Source of the DNA: Pseudomonadales bacterium
GTDB lineage: Bacteria > Pseudomonadota > Gammaproteobacteria > Pseudomonadales > Azotimanducaceae
DNA length: 64,000 nt
Assembly (NCBI GenBank): GCA_028279305.1
Contig: JANQOA010000183.1
Location: 62,001 to 126,000, forward strand
Direction: 5' to 3'
Below are positions 35,642 through 43,390 of this stretch, piece by piece. The notes under the pieces are model-generated. The model worked only from the letters and a program-made list of their open reading frames with translations. It did no database searches and had not been told where the DNA came from. Each line of letters starts with the position of its first letter. The first letter of the stretch is position 1. The position numbers were made by a program, and so were the translations under genes.

Positions 35642-36421
35642 CTAGCCCGCCGGTTGTTTTTCCAGGAGGTAAACCGCCGTCTGGTGTGAAAAGTGTATTG
35701 TTCCGTCCTCGCTTCGCGCCTTTAAGCCGGTTGTGTCCTTATCAACCTGTGAGGCCATTAACTCGCGAATATGTGCGCCGGTTTCAGCTGATGGTCCGCC
35801 ATGTGCTATCCAACCCTCAAGATCGTAACTGAGTTCCGAACGTATACAGCGCCGGACCATCAATCCGCACCGGTCAAAAATTGATTCGAACTGTACCTGG
35901 CTCAGAGCTTCGACATGGGTTGGGTCGCAGAGCCGCTCAATGTGGTTGTGCGCGTCCGCCTTTGCTTTGTCTGCGTCGGACAGCATATCCGCCACCATTA
36001 AAGTGCCGCCTGGCTTAAGCGCCCTGGTAAGAATTGACGCCACCGACCCGGGGTGTTCAAAGTGGTGGAACGCTGCCCGGCATGTAATGACATCAAACGC
36101 TTCAACGTAGCCAAGCTCGTTAACATCAGCGGATTCAAACCTGACGTTTTTGATTCCCTCACGCTCCGCACGTTGCCGGGCCAGGCTGAGCAAATCTTCC
36201 GTGGCGTCTATACCAATCACTTCTCCACACGCGTTTGCAAGGGCACACGTGAGCACACCAGGTCCACAAGCCACGTCCAGTCCCAGACTATCTTGGCTCT
36301 GAGCACCGAGAAGGGAAACTAACCATTGCATCGCCTCCTGATCTTTGGCTTGAGCTGTATTCGCGTATGCTTCAGCTTGTCTGCTGAACTGGGTCCGTAC
36401 TTCATCAACATGTTTTTTCAT
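35642..36421 (-). CDS. class I SAM-dependent methyltransferase (UbiE/BioC-like)
   Basis: A 259-residue methyltransferase. QFSRQAEAYA near 11-20 is typical of the UbiE/BioC-like group, motif I is LGLDVACGPGVLTCAL at 45-60, motif II IGIDATEDLL near 68, and FDVITCRAAFHHFEHPGSVA near 112-131 forms motifs IV-V. The substrate is not clear. It starts nine bases after the cupin stop and is followed 14 bases later by the GNAT gene, so these three probably act together on one small molecule. Confidence 0.87.
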   Translation of the reverse strand: MKKHVDEVRTQFSRQAEAYANTAQAKDQEAMQWLVSLLGAQSQDSLGLDVACGPGVLTCALANACGEVIGIDATEDLLSLARQRAEREGIKNVRFESADVNELGYVEAFDVITCRAAFHHFEHPGSVASILTRALKPGGTLMVADMLSDADKAKADAHNHIERLCDPTHVEALSQVQFESIFDRCGLMVRRCIRSELSYDLEGWIAHGGPSAETGAHIRELMASQVDKDTTGLKARSEDGTIHFSHQTAVYLLEKQPAG

Positions 36422-36430
36422 AACGCAGGT

Positions 36431-36808
36431 CTACTCAGTTTCTGTTGCGGTTTTGTTTGGAAACGATACTTCCAGTACTACGCAGCCGTCTTCCGATTTG
36501 AACGGGCCGTGCACCTCACCCGGCGGTCTGCTGGCGTAGTGGCCCGTCTCCAACCACATATCAAAAGCGGCGTCGTAGATTCGTCCGCTGGCGATATATA
36601 CCTCTTCGGGGTAGGTGTGTGATATGCCACCCACATGGGAGGTATCAGCTCCCGGCAGAAACCGGGTGAGGCGGGTGTATTCGCCGTTGCCAGCATCGAC
36701 GCTCAAATCGACAAACTCTGCAATACCTTCCAGACCCTCAACCGGTTGCCACCGGTTGCTGCTGGCCGGGTCGAGGGGGTTCCAATAGGTTTCAGTACTC
36801 TTTGCCAT
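36431..36808 (-). CDS. cupin-fold protein (ChrR-like)
   Basis: A 125-residue single-domain cupin. HVGGISHTYPEEVYIASGRI near 58-77 carries the first metal-binding motif (His-His-Glu), and a second motif lies around HYASRPPGEVHGPF near 89-102. The overall pattern is close to the cupin half of the ChrR anti-sigma factor, but the zinc-binding N-terminal half is absent, so an enzyme or sensor role is more likely. It is first in its operon; AGAGGAAA precedes ATG 36808. An intrinsic terminator lies only 27 bases upstream on the same strand. Confidence 0.8.
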   Translation of the reverse strand: MAKSTETYWNPLDPASSNRWQPVEGLEGIAEFVDLSVDAGNGEYTRLTRFLPGADTSHVGGISHTYPEEVYIASGRIYDAAFDMWLETGHYASRPPGEVHGPFKSEDGCVVLEVSFPNKTATETE

Positions 36809-36834
36809 GGCCTGTTTCCTCTATGAAACCCAAT

Positions 36835-36868
36835 AAAAAACCCCGGTGGTGGATGCCTGCCGGGGTTT
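36835..36868 (-). terminator. intrinsic terminator in the 5' leader of the cupin operon
   Basis: On the minus strand AAACCCCGG (36868-36860) pairs with CCGGGGTTT (36846-36838) in a 9-base stem with a 13-base loop, followed by a run of T ending at 36835. It is a strong terminator for leftward transcripts, yet no gene ends just upstream of it: the next gene upstream is the divergent MarR gene. It therefore lies between the promoter and start codon of the cupin operon, as in attenuators and riboswitches. Confidence 0.75.
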
Positions 36869-36873
36869 CTTGC

Positions 36874-37012
36874 GGAAGGCACCAATCACGCCTTCCCGGA
36901 ATTTGGGAGAGCGCCTAATAGATCAGTTGCAGTCCGAGATTTAGAAATGTCATACGGGCAGTGTAATTCCAACAAAGTGTTTATGACAAGTGCCTGCCGG
37001 GGGTAAAGGCAC
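36874..37012 (-). promoter_or_regulatory. structured leader candidate upstream of the terminator
   Basis: Within the 438-base stretch 36809-37246 without a recognised gene, two more hairpins precede the terminator: GGAAGGC/GCCTTCC (36874-36880 with 36890-36896) and GTGCCT/AGGCAC (36990-36995 with 37007-37012). TGCCTGCCGGGG occurs twice exactly, at 36854-36865 and 36991-37002. In the leftward RNA the upstream copy (CCCCGGCAGGCA) could pair with the 3' arm of the terminator and prevent its formation. A frame from about 37155 to 37019 looks weakly coding but has no start codon. Known riboswitch consensus sequences were not recognised. Confidence 0.45.
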
Positions 37013-37246
37013 TCACGAGGATTCTGTGAGAGGGTTGCGTCTGTCACGGCGGCTATCGAAATAGTCAGGTGCGATTGCTTCCGCAATCGCCGCGTCGATC
37101 GTTGCCACCCAATCATCGTGACCGCGTTGTTCCCACTCAGACAGACAAAATACCTTCGGGTGAGAAGTGCTGTTCGAGGTAACATTTCAGAATGACGTGA
37201 CGTTTCTTTGTTGACAACATATTACCAATTAGGGAGTATATTGCTT

Positions 37247-37705
37247 ATGGCGCGATCACAGGAAGGTGAAGCTCTGACTGCTTTGATTCTTGAGACATTC
37301 AGATTGAACGGAGCGCTTCTTGCGGCGGGTAACCGGCTTACGAAGTCGGTGGGTATGACAAGCGCCAGGTGGCAAGTAATGGGTGCGGTAGTTGGCTCGA
37401 AACACTCTTTAACCGTCGCTCAAATTGCCAGGCGCATGGGGCTTGCCCGGCAGGGGGTGCAGAGAATTGTTAACGACCTGACCGGACTTGGGTTGGTGGT
37501 CCTGGAAGAGAACATAGACCACAAGCGTTCTCCGCTTGTCTCCGTGACTCAGGAGGGTGCCAAGGTGATGGAATCTGTTGATGAAGCTCAAGCCGACTGG
37601 GTGAACGGATTGTGTGACGGCCTTACACAGGTGCAGATTGTCGGGGCGCTCGAACTGATGGAAACGGTGCGTGATCGCGTGGAAAAAACAGCCGGAGAAG
37701 AATAG
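37247..37705 (+). CDS. MarR-family transcriptional regulator
   Basis: A 152-residue winged-HTH regulator. The DNA-binding part has LTVAQIARRMGLARQGVQRI near 54-73 and a wing ENIDHKRSPLVSVTQEGAKV near 88-107. ATG 37247 follows GGGAG by about ten bases; a TTGACA at 37213 with an AT-rich region after it may be its promoter, and the longer frame from 37208 would overlap that. It leads a three-gene unit with the secreted monooxygenase-like protein and cytochrome b561, and probably represses it in response to a small aromatic or oxidant. Confidence 0.85.
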   Translation: MARSQEGEALTALILETFRLNGALLAAGNRLTKSVGMTSARWQVMGAVVGSKHSLTVAQIARRMGLARQGVQRIVNDLTGLGLVVLEENIDHKRSPLVSVTQEGAKVMESVDEAQADWVNGLCDGLTQVQIVGALELMETVRDRVEKTAGEE

Positions 37706-37719
37706 TAGGACTTAGCGAT

Positions 37720-38109
37720 ATGAAGAGAACATTCTGGACTGCGTTAGCTTTGACAGCAGCCCTGATTATGACAAGCCAGGTAACAGCCGACCAGGGAGCC
37801 AACGCTATGACGGAAAGAACCCCAGTGATTTTGATTAACCCGTTCTCAGTGCCGGAAGGCAAAGTCGAAGAGGCCATTAGCTTCTGGGAAGCGGGCCGTG
37901 ACTTCCTGGCACAACAACCCGGCTACATATCGACGAAACTGCACCGGGCTATCACGCCGGACGCCCAATACCAGCTTATCAATGTTGCGGAATGGGAGAG
38001 CATTGAGCAATTCAAAGCCGCCACCACGAAGATGCAGGCTCTTCCTGACTTGCCGCGCGTTGACGGCGTGACGTACGGCCCGGCTCTCTACGATGTCATT
38101 CGTAACTAG
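37720..38109 (+). CDS. exported antibiotic-biosynthesis-monooxygenase (ABM)-domain protein
   Basis: A 129-residue protein with an N-terminal signal peptide (hydrophobic 5-18, cleavage likely near VTA-DQ at 23) and one ABM-type dimeric alpha-beta barrel: PVILINPFSVPEGKVEEAIS near 35-54, then GYISTKLHRAI and YQLINVAEWESIEQFKAA. ABM domains often act as cofactor-free oxygenases or quinol monooxygenases, but usually in the cytoplasm. Export is unusual and, with the cytochrome b561 gene nine bases downstream, suggests quinone- or heme-linked chemistry in the periplasm. Confidence 0.8.
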   Translation: MKRTFWTALALTAALIMTSQVTADQGANAMTERTPVILINPFSVPEGKVEEAISFWEAGRDFLAQQPGYISTKLHRAITPDAQYQLINVAEWESIEQFKAATTKMQALPDLPRVDGVTYGPALYDVIRN

Positions 38110-38118
38110 GAACTGGTT

Positions 38119-38652
38119 GTGGCTGCAAAAAGTTCGCCTGACCGCTACGGCAAGGTTGCGGTAACGATTCATTGGCTCAGCACTTTCCTGATCATCGGTC
38201 TGATAGGGTCCGGCTTGCGGGCGGACGGCGCTGAAGATGCCATTGCAAAGGCGGGCTTCCTTCGAGCACACGTTCCGCTTGGAGTCGCTGTTCTGTTGCT
38301 CACGCTGGCACGTATTGGTTGGTGGGTGTTTGCTGATACGAAGCCCACATCTGTTCCAATGCCGGTTTGGCAAGATCGAGCATCACGCTCAGTCCACTTT
38401 CTGTTATATGTCGTGATCCTTGGCATGGCTGCCAGCGGCATCGGCATGATGATCCTGTCGGGCGCAGGACCAATCATCTTTGGCGGCGAGGCTGAGTCGT
38501 TGCCCGACTTCTGGGAGTACTTGCCGAGAACACCCCACGGGGTTGGGTCAAGGGTTCTGGTCGCTCTTTTGGTCGTGCACTCTGGAGCTGCGCTGTATCA
38601 CCACTTTATTCAGAAGGATGGGCTGCTCAGGCGTATATGGTTCTCGGAGTGA
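38119..38652 (+). CDS. cytochrome b561-family membrane protein
   Basis: A 177-residue four-helix membrane protein. Heme-ligand histidines are visible in helix 1 (VTIHWLS near 17), in RAHVPLG near 51-57, in helix 3 (SVHFLLY near 93) and in helix 4 (VVHSGAALYHHF near 152-163), the bacterial CybB pattern. It would move electrons between the quinone pool and a periplasmic partner; the exported ABM protein encoded just upstream is the obvious candidate. The start is GTG at 38119 after GGAACTG. Confidence 0.88.
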   Translation: MAAKSSPDRYGKVAVTIHWLSTFLIIGLIGSGLRADGAEDAIAKAGFLRAHVPLGVAVLLLTLARIGWWVFADTKPTSVPMPVWQDRASRSVHFLLYVVILGMAASGIGMMILSGAGPIIFGGEAESLPDFWEYLPRTPHGVGSRVLVALLVVHSGAALYHHFIQKDGLLRRIWFSE

Positions 38653-38681
38653 CGGGTGTGAATTAATGGAAGATTTTGTTT

Positions 38682-39368
38682 CTACCAAGGATGCTCTTTA
38701 CCTTCCCAGGTCCAGAAACGACCGCTGTGCTCCATAGTCATGTTATCGATAAGCTTGAAGAGGCCCTCGGCACTGTCTTCAACCGAAATATCGGCGCTGG
38801 AACCGCCCATATCGGTTCGCACCCAACCGGGATGAACCGGGCAGGTCACTATGCCGTCAGCTTCCAGCTCCATGGAAAGAACCTGCATGACCTTGTTCAC
38901 CGCGGCCTTTGAACTTCGATAGGCGTGAGACCCTTTGCTTTTTCGATTCAGCGACCCCATCTGGGAAGATAGCGTAATGGCTCTCGGGTTCCCGGCAAGC
39001 CGGAGGTTAGCTCGAAGGGAAGTGATTAACCTGAACGGCGCTAAGGTATTTACTTCAAACGCTTCGATCCACGCTGAATAGTCCATGTTGTCAATAGACT
39101 GGCGGTCGCCGCCCATGATCCCTGCGTTGTTGATGAGCACATCCAAAGTCTCGCCCTCAAGCTCGGCGCACAGCCGGCTGACGGACTCCGGGTCGGTAAC
39201 TTCCAATTGAAAAACAGTCAACTGGCAGTGCTCCGCCAGGCGGGTCAGGTCGTTGGCATTATCCGGCTGACGGCAGGTTGCAATCACCCGCTTACCGGCG
39301 TCCAAAAAGCGCCTGGTCAATTCGAGTCCGATGCCTCTGTTGGCACCGGTTATCAGTATGTTTTCCAT
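38682..39368 (-). CDS. short-chain dehydrogenase/reductase
   Basis: A 228-residue SDR. ITGANRGIGLE at 6-16 is the cofactor-binding loop, NNAGIMGGDR near 85 the structural motif, and SSQMGSL with YRSSKAA gives the catalytic Ser-Tyr-Lys. The arrangement is like CsgA/C-factor-type short SDRs, which reduce aldehydes or ketones with NAD(P)H. It is the last of five genes on the minus strand (ArsR, VOC, GST, GFA, SDR) with gaps of 3-73 bases, so a carbonyl-detoxification role is likely. Confidence 0.87.
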   Translation of the reverse strand: MENILITGANRGIGLELTRRFLDAGKRVIATCRQPDNANDLTRLAEHCQLTVFQLEVTDPESVSRLCAELEGETLDVLINNAGIMGGDRQSIDNMDYSAWIEAFEVNTLAPFRLITSLRANLRLAGNPRAITLSSQMGSLNRKSKGSHAYRSSKAAVNKVMQVLSMELEADGIVTCPVHPGWVRTDMGGSSADISVEDSAEGLFKLIDNMTMEHSGRFWTWEGKEHPW

Positions 39369-39394
39369 TTAAGTGAAGCTGTCCTGGTGTCGCG

Positions 39395-39802
39395 CTATTC
39401 AGGATACGCTTTGAATGACCGGGCGCCGTCGAAATCACCACACCACTTGTGCCGATATTGCGTTTGCATCGCCCTTGATGGACCCGGGAAAGCTGGATCT
39501 GCGAAGCAGCCTACGGCGATCAATATTATGCCTGGAAAAGAAGCGGGGTTTAGCCAATACACATTGGTCCCACACTTCGAACAGAAATGCCGCGCCGCAC
39601 CCGGCCATTTGGGGAGGTCGTCATACTTCGTCGTTTTACCTTCGATTGAGATGACGTCTTCTTCGCGAAACAGAGACGCGAAGATTCCTATCGAGCCTGT
39701 TGTCTTCTGGCAATAGTCACAATGACAGACCCAACAATCCTGCGGATCTCCATGAACCGTAACGGTTACGCTACCGCAACCACAGCTAGCTACTCTTTCC
39801 AC
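39395..39802 (-). CDS. GFA-family (glutathione-dependent formaldehyde-activating type) protein
   Basis: A 135-residue zinc protein with the GFA cysteine set: CGCGSV near 7-12, CWVCHCDYCQKTTGS near 23-37 and FCSKCGTNVYWL near 73-84. The founding member binds glutathione and formaldehyde; most members have unknown function. I prefer GTG 39802, which gives the usual short N-terminus; TTG 39832 would overlap the GST stop as TTGA and is the alternative. Its place directly after a GST gene supports a thiol-adduct substrate. Confidence 0.82.
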   Translation of the reverse strand: MERVASCGCGSVTVTVHGDPQDCWVCHCDYCQKTTGSIGIFASLFREEDVISIEGKTTKYDDLPKWPGAARHFCSKCGTNVYWLNPASFPGIILIAVGCFADPAFPGPSRAMQTQYRHKWCGDFDGARSFKAYPE

Positions 39803-39828
39803 GTCTGCCTCTTCAGCGCCTGTGCAAC

Positions 39829-40479
39829 TCAATCTTGTGGATAGATTTTACCATCAGGGCCGTGAAACAGTGCGGCCGGTCTTTGCGGCGACTGAAGGTA
39901 TGCCTTGATAGCGGGCTGGGCTGCAAAAAACTCATAGAACGCTAAGAGTGCTGGAAAGTTTGCTAACGTGTTCGAAGACTGCGCTAGACCTTCGATCATG
40001 TGGAAAGCGGCAAAATCACCAACCGTAATCGATGCTCCGGCCCAGTACCCGGAACGGGGCTCATTCTGCAGGTAATACGTCTCCAGGTCCGCCAACAACG
40101 AAGGTTGTTCTTCAATCAGGAAGTTCTTCCTGGCTTCATCCGATGTGGACTTGGCGCCAAAGAGATTTGCGATCCGGTTTCCATAATCCCGCCACGCCTC
40201 AGCGGTCACATCACTTCGGACCCGGTCTACCTCCCTGGTACCGCACAAATTATGCTTACGTCCGAGATAGTTCATGATGGCAAAGGTCTCAGGTATTTCC
40301 AGCGGGCCTTCCCTGTACACAGGCATGCGTCCAAATGGGGTCGCCAGGGGCGCCGCCTCCCACTGTGCCTGTGTGATTTGTGTTTCCGTGAATTCGACAC
40401 CCAAAAAGCTCAACATCATGCGGATGGGCTCCGCGCGTCCGCGGATATCGAAGTAGACCAGGGTAGGCTTGGTATCCAT
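39829..40479 (-). CDS. glutathione S-transferase
   Basis: A 216-residue GST with thioredoxin-fold N-terminal and helical C-terminal domains. LVYFDIRGRAEPIRMMLSFL at 7-26 is close to the sigma/alpha-type start, with the catalytic Tyr likely at 9. A cis-Pro segment GRMPVYREG near 50-58 and the binding motif PETFAIMNYLGRKH near 63-76 follow. GDFAAFHMIEGL near 153 is the N-capping box of the C-terminal domain. It would conjugate electrophiles to glutathione. Confidence 0.88.
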   Translation of the reverse strand: MDTKPTLVYFDIRGRAEPIRMMLSFLGVEFTETQITQAQWEAAPLATPFGRMPVYREGPLEIPETFAIMNYLGRKHNLCGTREVDRVRSDVTAEAWRDYGNRIANLFGAKSTSDEARKNFLIEEQPSLLADLETYYLQNEPRSGYWAGASITVGDFAAFHMIEGLAQSSNTLANFPALLAFYEFFAAQPAIKAYLQSPQRPAALFHGPDGKIYPQD

Positions 40480-40552
40480 ATTAGAGAGACGAATCAGTCA
40501 GCAGAAAGGTTACTCAGTATTCTGTTCCCGGCTTGGCATACGGCTCTGGTTC

Positions 40553-40948
40553 TTACGAACCCTCTTTCATTTCCACAAGTTGAATCAGGTTTCCGCAGGT
40601 ATCATCAAGCACCGCCATGCGAACCGCACCGGCGTCCATCGGCTGCTGTGTAAACGCAACCCCGAGAGCGGTCAAGCGCTTGTACTCCGCCTGCAGATCA
40701 TCAACCTGGAACGATGCGGCGGGAATGCCGTCAGCGACCAGGGCTGACCTGTATGGCTGGACTGCGGGATGCTCGCTGGGTTCAAGCAATAACTCTGTAC
40801 CGTCCGGCTGCTCCGCCGGGACGACGGTCAGCCAACGGTGTTCTCCCAGCGGCACGTCATTCTTTACGACAAAGCCCAGATGCCTGGTATAAAAGTCGTG
40901 GGCTTTTGCCTGATCGTCCACAAACACGCTGGTGACATATATTTTCAT
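40553..40948 (-). CDS. VOC-family protein (glyoxalase/bleomycin-resistance type)
   Basis: A 131-residue single-domain VOC protein. KIYVTSVFVDDQAKAHDFY at 2-20 and GFVVKNDVPLG follow the common pattern; metal-ligand candidates include the Glu in TELLLEPSEH near 51-60 and the Glu in NLIQLVEMKEG at the C-terminus. The first position that often holds His is Val/Thr here, so metal binding may be partial. It starts three bases after the ArsR stop; ArsR-VOC pairs are common stress modules. Confidence 0.85.
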   Translation of the reverse strand: MKIYVTSVFVDDQAKAHDFYTRHLGFVVKNDVPLGEHRWLTVVPAEQPDGTELLLEPSEHPAVQPYRSALVADGIPAASFQVDDLQAEYKRLTALGVAFTQQPMDAGAVRMAVLDDTCGNLIQLVEMKEGS

Positions 40949-40951
40949 CGC

Positions 40952-41251
40952 TCAGTCCCCCTTAAAAAAATTGACCGCCAGAATGTCCATCGCGCCGTGT
41001 AACGGGTTCTTGTTTATCGAGTGCATCTTCGTGCGGCCTTGCCACGTCACTTCAACCAAGCCCGCCCGTTCGAGCATATCCAGATGCTGCGATATCGTTT
41101 GGCGCGAGAGTGTCTGCCCGTCTTGCGCGTACGATGCCGCGCAAATCTCGAACAGGGACTGATTTGGCTGCTTGTACAAGGAGAGCAGAATCCGTCGACG
41201 TTCCGTATGCGCCAAAGCTTTGAACACAAGGTCAAGCTTGCCATCGTGCAT
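40952..41251 (-). CDS. ArsR-family transcriptional repressor
   Basis: A 99-residue winged-HTH protein. FKALAHTERRRILLSLYKQP near 10-29 is the ArsR start, and SRQTISQHLDMLERAGLVEV near 49-68 the recognition helix and wing. There is no visible cysteine metal site of the ArsR type, so it senses something other than arsenite. It leads the VOC-GST-GFA-SDR operon. A 22-base inverted repeat lies ten bases upstream of its start codon and is the likely operator. Confidence 0.88.
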   Translation of the reverse strand: MHDGKLDLVFKALAHTERRRILLSLYKQPNQSLFEICAASYAQDGQTLSRQTISQHLDMLERAGLVEVTWQGRTKMHSINKNPLHGAMDILAVNFFKGD

Positions 41252-41260
41252 GTTGGAAAT

Positions 41261-41282
41261 TATGCAGTAAAATTACTGCATA
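41261..41282. promoter_or_regulatory. palindromic operator of the ArsR-VOC-GST operon
   Basis: TATGCAGTAA (41261-41270) and TTACTGCATA (41273-41282) are perfect 10-base inverted arms around a 2-base centre, ten bases upstream of the ArsR start codon. The spacer is too short for an RNA hairpin and no T run follows, so it is a DNA operator rather than a terminator of the cobD gene on its other side. Confidence 0.8.
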
Positions 41283-41296
41283 TCAAGTTTTTTGAC

Positions 41297-42295
41297 TCAA
41301 GCAGTGAAACTGGCAAGGCATGCAAACAGTCGGTCCGCCTCAAGTGCGGATGAAGGCACACCAAAACGCAGCAGATTTGGGAACTCATCAAAACGCCGAA
41401 GATAGATCCCAGCCAACGCGCAGTGGTGCCATAGCGCGTTGACCCGAGGGTGGTCAATGGTGGTAAAGAGATTCGTTGCGCCGACTGGAGAAAACTTGAG
41501 ATGTTCGAAACCACGCATCAAGTCGGTCTGGGTGTGCATCAACCGGCTGCGTGTTTTGCACTGCCACTCAGTATCCAGGTACGCGCGTTCCGCGATTGCA
41601 AAAGCGATACTGCTCACGCTCCAGAATCCCAGTAATTTGGCAAGCCTTTCCCTGAAATCAGCGGCGGCGATTGTCCAGCCCAGGCGCAGTCCGGGGAGAC
41701 CAAAGAACTTTCCAAAGGAGCGTGTCACGATGAGGCCGGGCCGGGCGGGGAGATGGGCCAGGGAGTCGGCCGGTTGCACGTCGGCGTAAGCTTCATCCAC
41801 CAGCAAGGTGCCGCCGCGTTGCCGCAAAAGCTCGTAAGCGTCCAACAAACACGCTTTGGAATAACGCCTGCCATCCGGGTTGTTTGGGTTGCAGAGGATA
41901 AGCACGTCAACTTCATGCGCAAGTTCGAGGGGTGTGTCGGAAGTGAGTATGGACGCATCGGTCCCGCGCCAGGCCCGGTGGTAGTCTCCATAGGTGACTG
42001 TTGCCATGCCGACGGTTCGCCCGCCGACTAAGTCGGGCAGGAGCGCAAACACGATCTCGCTGCCCGGGGTTGGAATAAGGTCCTCTTCACGGCACTGGTA
42101 GTATGACGCTGCGGCTTGCGTGGCGGATACTTGTGCCTGCAACTGCGGCAGCCGGTGTAAAGTGGTCATCAGGTCATCAGCGGGCGCAGGGTAGGGCCAG
42201 GGACAGATACCGGTAGAGAGGTCGAGCCAGGGTTGGGGGCTGTCCGGAAAATGTCGGGCGACCGCTGAAAGGTCACCGCCGTGCGTTATTTTCAT
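41297..42295 (-). CDS. cobD: threonine-phosphate decarboxylase (CobD/CobC type)
   Basis: A 332-residue PLP enzyme of the class I aminotransferase fold. MKITHGGDLSAVARHF and DLSTGICPWPYPAP near 25-38 are the usual CobD/CobC start, ILCNPNNPDGR near 133 binds the cofactor, DEAYAD is near 167-172 and SFGKFFGLPGLRLGW places the PLP Lys at 196. It makes aminopropanol phosphate for the nucleotide loop of cobalamin. ATG 42295 overlaps the TGA of the cbiB gene (TGATG). It is 45 bases upstream of the ArsR gene but separated from it by the operator palindrome. Confidence 0.92.
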   Translation of the reverse strand: MKITHGGDLSAVARHFPDSPQPWLDLSTGICPWPYPAPADDLMTTLHRLPQLQAQVSATQAAASYYQCREEDLIPTPGSEIVFALLPDLVGGRTVGMATVTYGDYHRAWRGTDASILTSDTPLELAHEVDVLILCNPNNPDGRRYSKACLLDAYELLRQRGGTLLVDEAYADVQPADSLAHLPARPGLIVTRSFGKFFGLPGLRLGWTIAAADFRERLAKLLGFWSVSSIAFAIAERAYLDTEWQCKTRSRLMHTQTDLMRGFEHLKFSPVGATNLFTTIDHPRVNALWHHCALAGIYLRRFDEFPNLLRFGVPSSALEADRLFACLASFTA

Positions 42296-43230
42296 CAATC
42301 GATCAGCACCACCCAGACTGCGAGCCCGATCACCAGACAAAGCACGGTGCGCCGGTAAAGCCGCATGGCAACCTCAAGCGCACGAACATCCGGGCCGTCT
42401 CCTTGCGCGTTAATCCACGGCTCCTGAATCAATTGTCCGCCATAAACTCTTGGACCGGACAGCCGGACGTTTAACAAGTACGCCATTGCAGCCTCCGGCC
42501 AGCCTGCATTAGGTGAACGATGCCGGCGTGCATCTGCCAGAAATGCTTTGCCTGGCGGACCTTGCATTGCGGACATCATGAATAGAAAGGCGGTCAAACG
42601 GGCCGGGAGGTAATTGACAATGTCGTCACACCGGGCTGCAAACCAGCCAAAATGTTTGTAACGCGGTGTCTTGTGCCCCACCATGGAATCCATTGTATTG
42701 ATAGCCTTGTAAATAACGATCCCGGGCAAGCCGAACGCAAGCCCGAAACAAAGAGGGGCAACAACCCCGTCACATGTGCTTTCGGCCAGGCTTTCGATGG
42801 CCGCGCCGGCGACCCCCTCGTGACCAAGTTCACTGGTGTCACGGCCGACAATCATGCTCACGGCGGCGCGGCTGGCTTCGAGGTCACCCGACTTGAGTGC
42901 TTGAACCACCCGATCGACGTGCTCATATAAACTGCGGATCGCCAGCATACTCGCCGCGGCCACTACTGTGAGCAGGGTATCACCGACGGTTAACAGGTCC
43001 GGTAGAAAAGCAACCAGTCCGCATACTCCGATCACCGTGAGCGTCATGAGCATGCCGTTGGCCTTCCTCTGCACTGCGGGCAGCCTCACCCGGTTTAAAA
43101 GATGTTCTAATCTGGAGATCAGAGCACCCATCCAAACCACTGGATGCCGGATTCGCCGGTACAGTGGTTCTGGCCAACCGATGAGGATGTCCAGACACAT
43201 TGCGGTCATCAGAATAGCGGCAATGGTCAC
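42295..43230 (-). CDS. cbiB: adenosylcobinamide-phosphate synthase (CbiB)
   Basis: A 311-residue membrane protein that joins aminopropanol (phosphate) to adenosylcobyric acid. HPVVWMGALISRLE near 27-40, AIESLAESTCDGVVAPLCFG near 139-158, KAINTMDSMVGHKTPRYKHFGW near 169 and SPNAGWPEAAMAYLL near 239 are family blocks. A GTG at 43230 gives a natural hydrophobic N-terminus; the frame extends upstream to 43356 with polar residues that do not fit. Translation is coupled to cobD by a one-base overlap. No B12-box riboswitch is visible upstream. Confidence 0.9.
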   Translation of the reverse strand: MTIAAILMTAMCLDILIGWPEPLYRRIRHPVVWMGALISRLEHLLNRVRLPAVQRKANGMLMTLTVIGVCGLVAFLPDLLTVGDTLLTVVAAASMLAIRSLYEHVDRVVQALKSGDLEASRAAVSMIVGRDTSELGHEGVAGAAIESLAESTCDGVVAPLCFGLAFGLPGIVIYKAINTMDSMVGHKTPRYKHFGWFAARCDDIVNYLPARLTAFLFMMSAMQGPPGKAFLADARRHRSPNAGWPEAAMAYLLNVRLSGPRVYGGQLIQEPWINAQGDGPDVRALEVAMRLYRRTVLCLVIGLAVWVVLID

Positions 43231-43362
43231 GCAGCGCGATTTCAGCCTTGTTCGGGTTACATCTGTCCGGCGGCGGGAAAGGTGCACGCCGGGTCTTATC
43301 GATATTGTCTCACGATTGAGCCGGTCGGTGACATGATGAACACGGCGGTGTGACACCCGCTG

Positions 43363-43390
43363 TTAACACTTTGTCATCCGAAGTTGAGTG
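43363..43390 (+). promoter_or_regulatory. shared promoter-type element, copy 1
   Basis: The stretch AACACTTTGTCATCCGAAGT at 43365-43384, followed by TGAG, recurs in front of the aminotransferase gene at 49218 with one base deleted and three substitutions. It contains TTGTCA, a fair -35 hexamer, and ACTT/AAGT half-sites facing each other. It lies about 60 bases before the TonB receptor start at 43446. Confidence 0.5.

Noticed and set aside
36886..37185. Minus-strand frame of 99 codons in the cupin leader
   Set aside because: Its translation has no family pattern, it spans the structured leader, and another frame there looks more coding-like but lacks a start.
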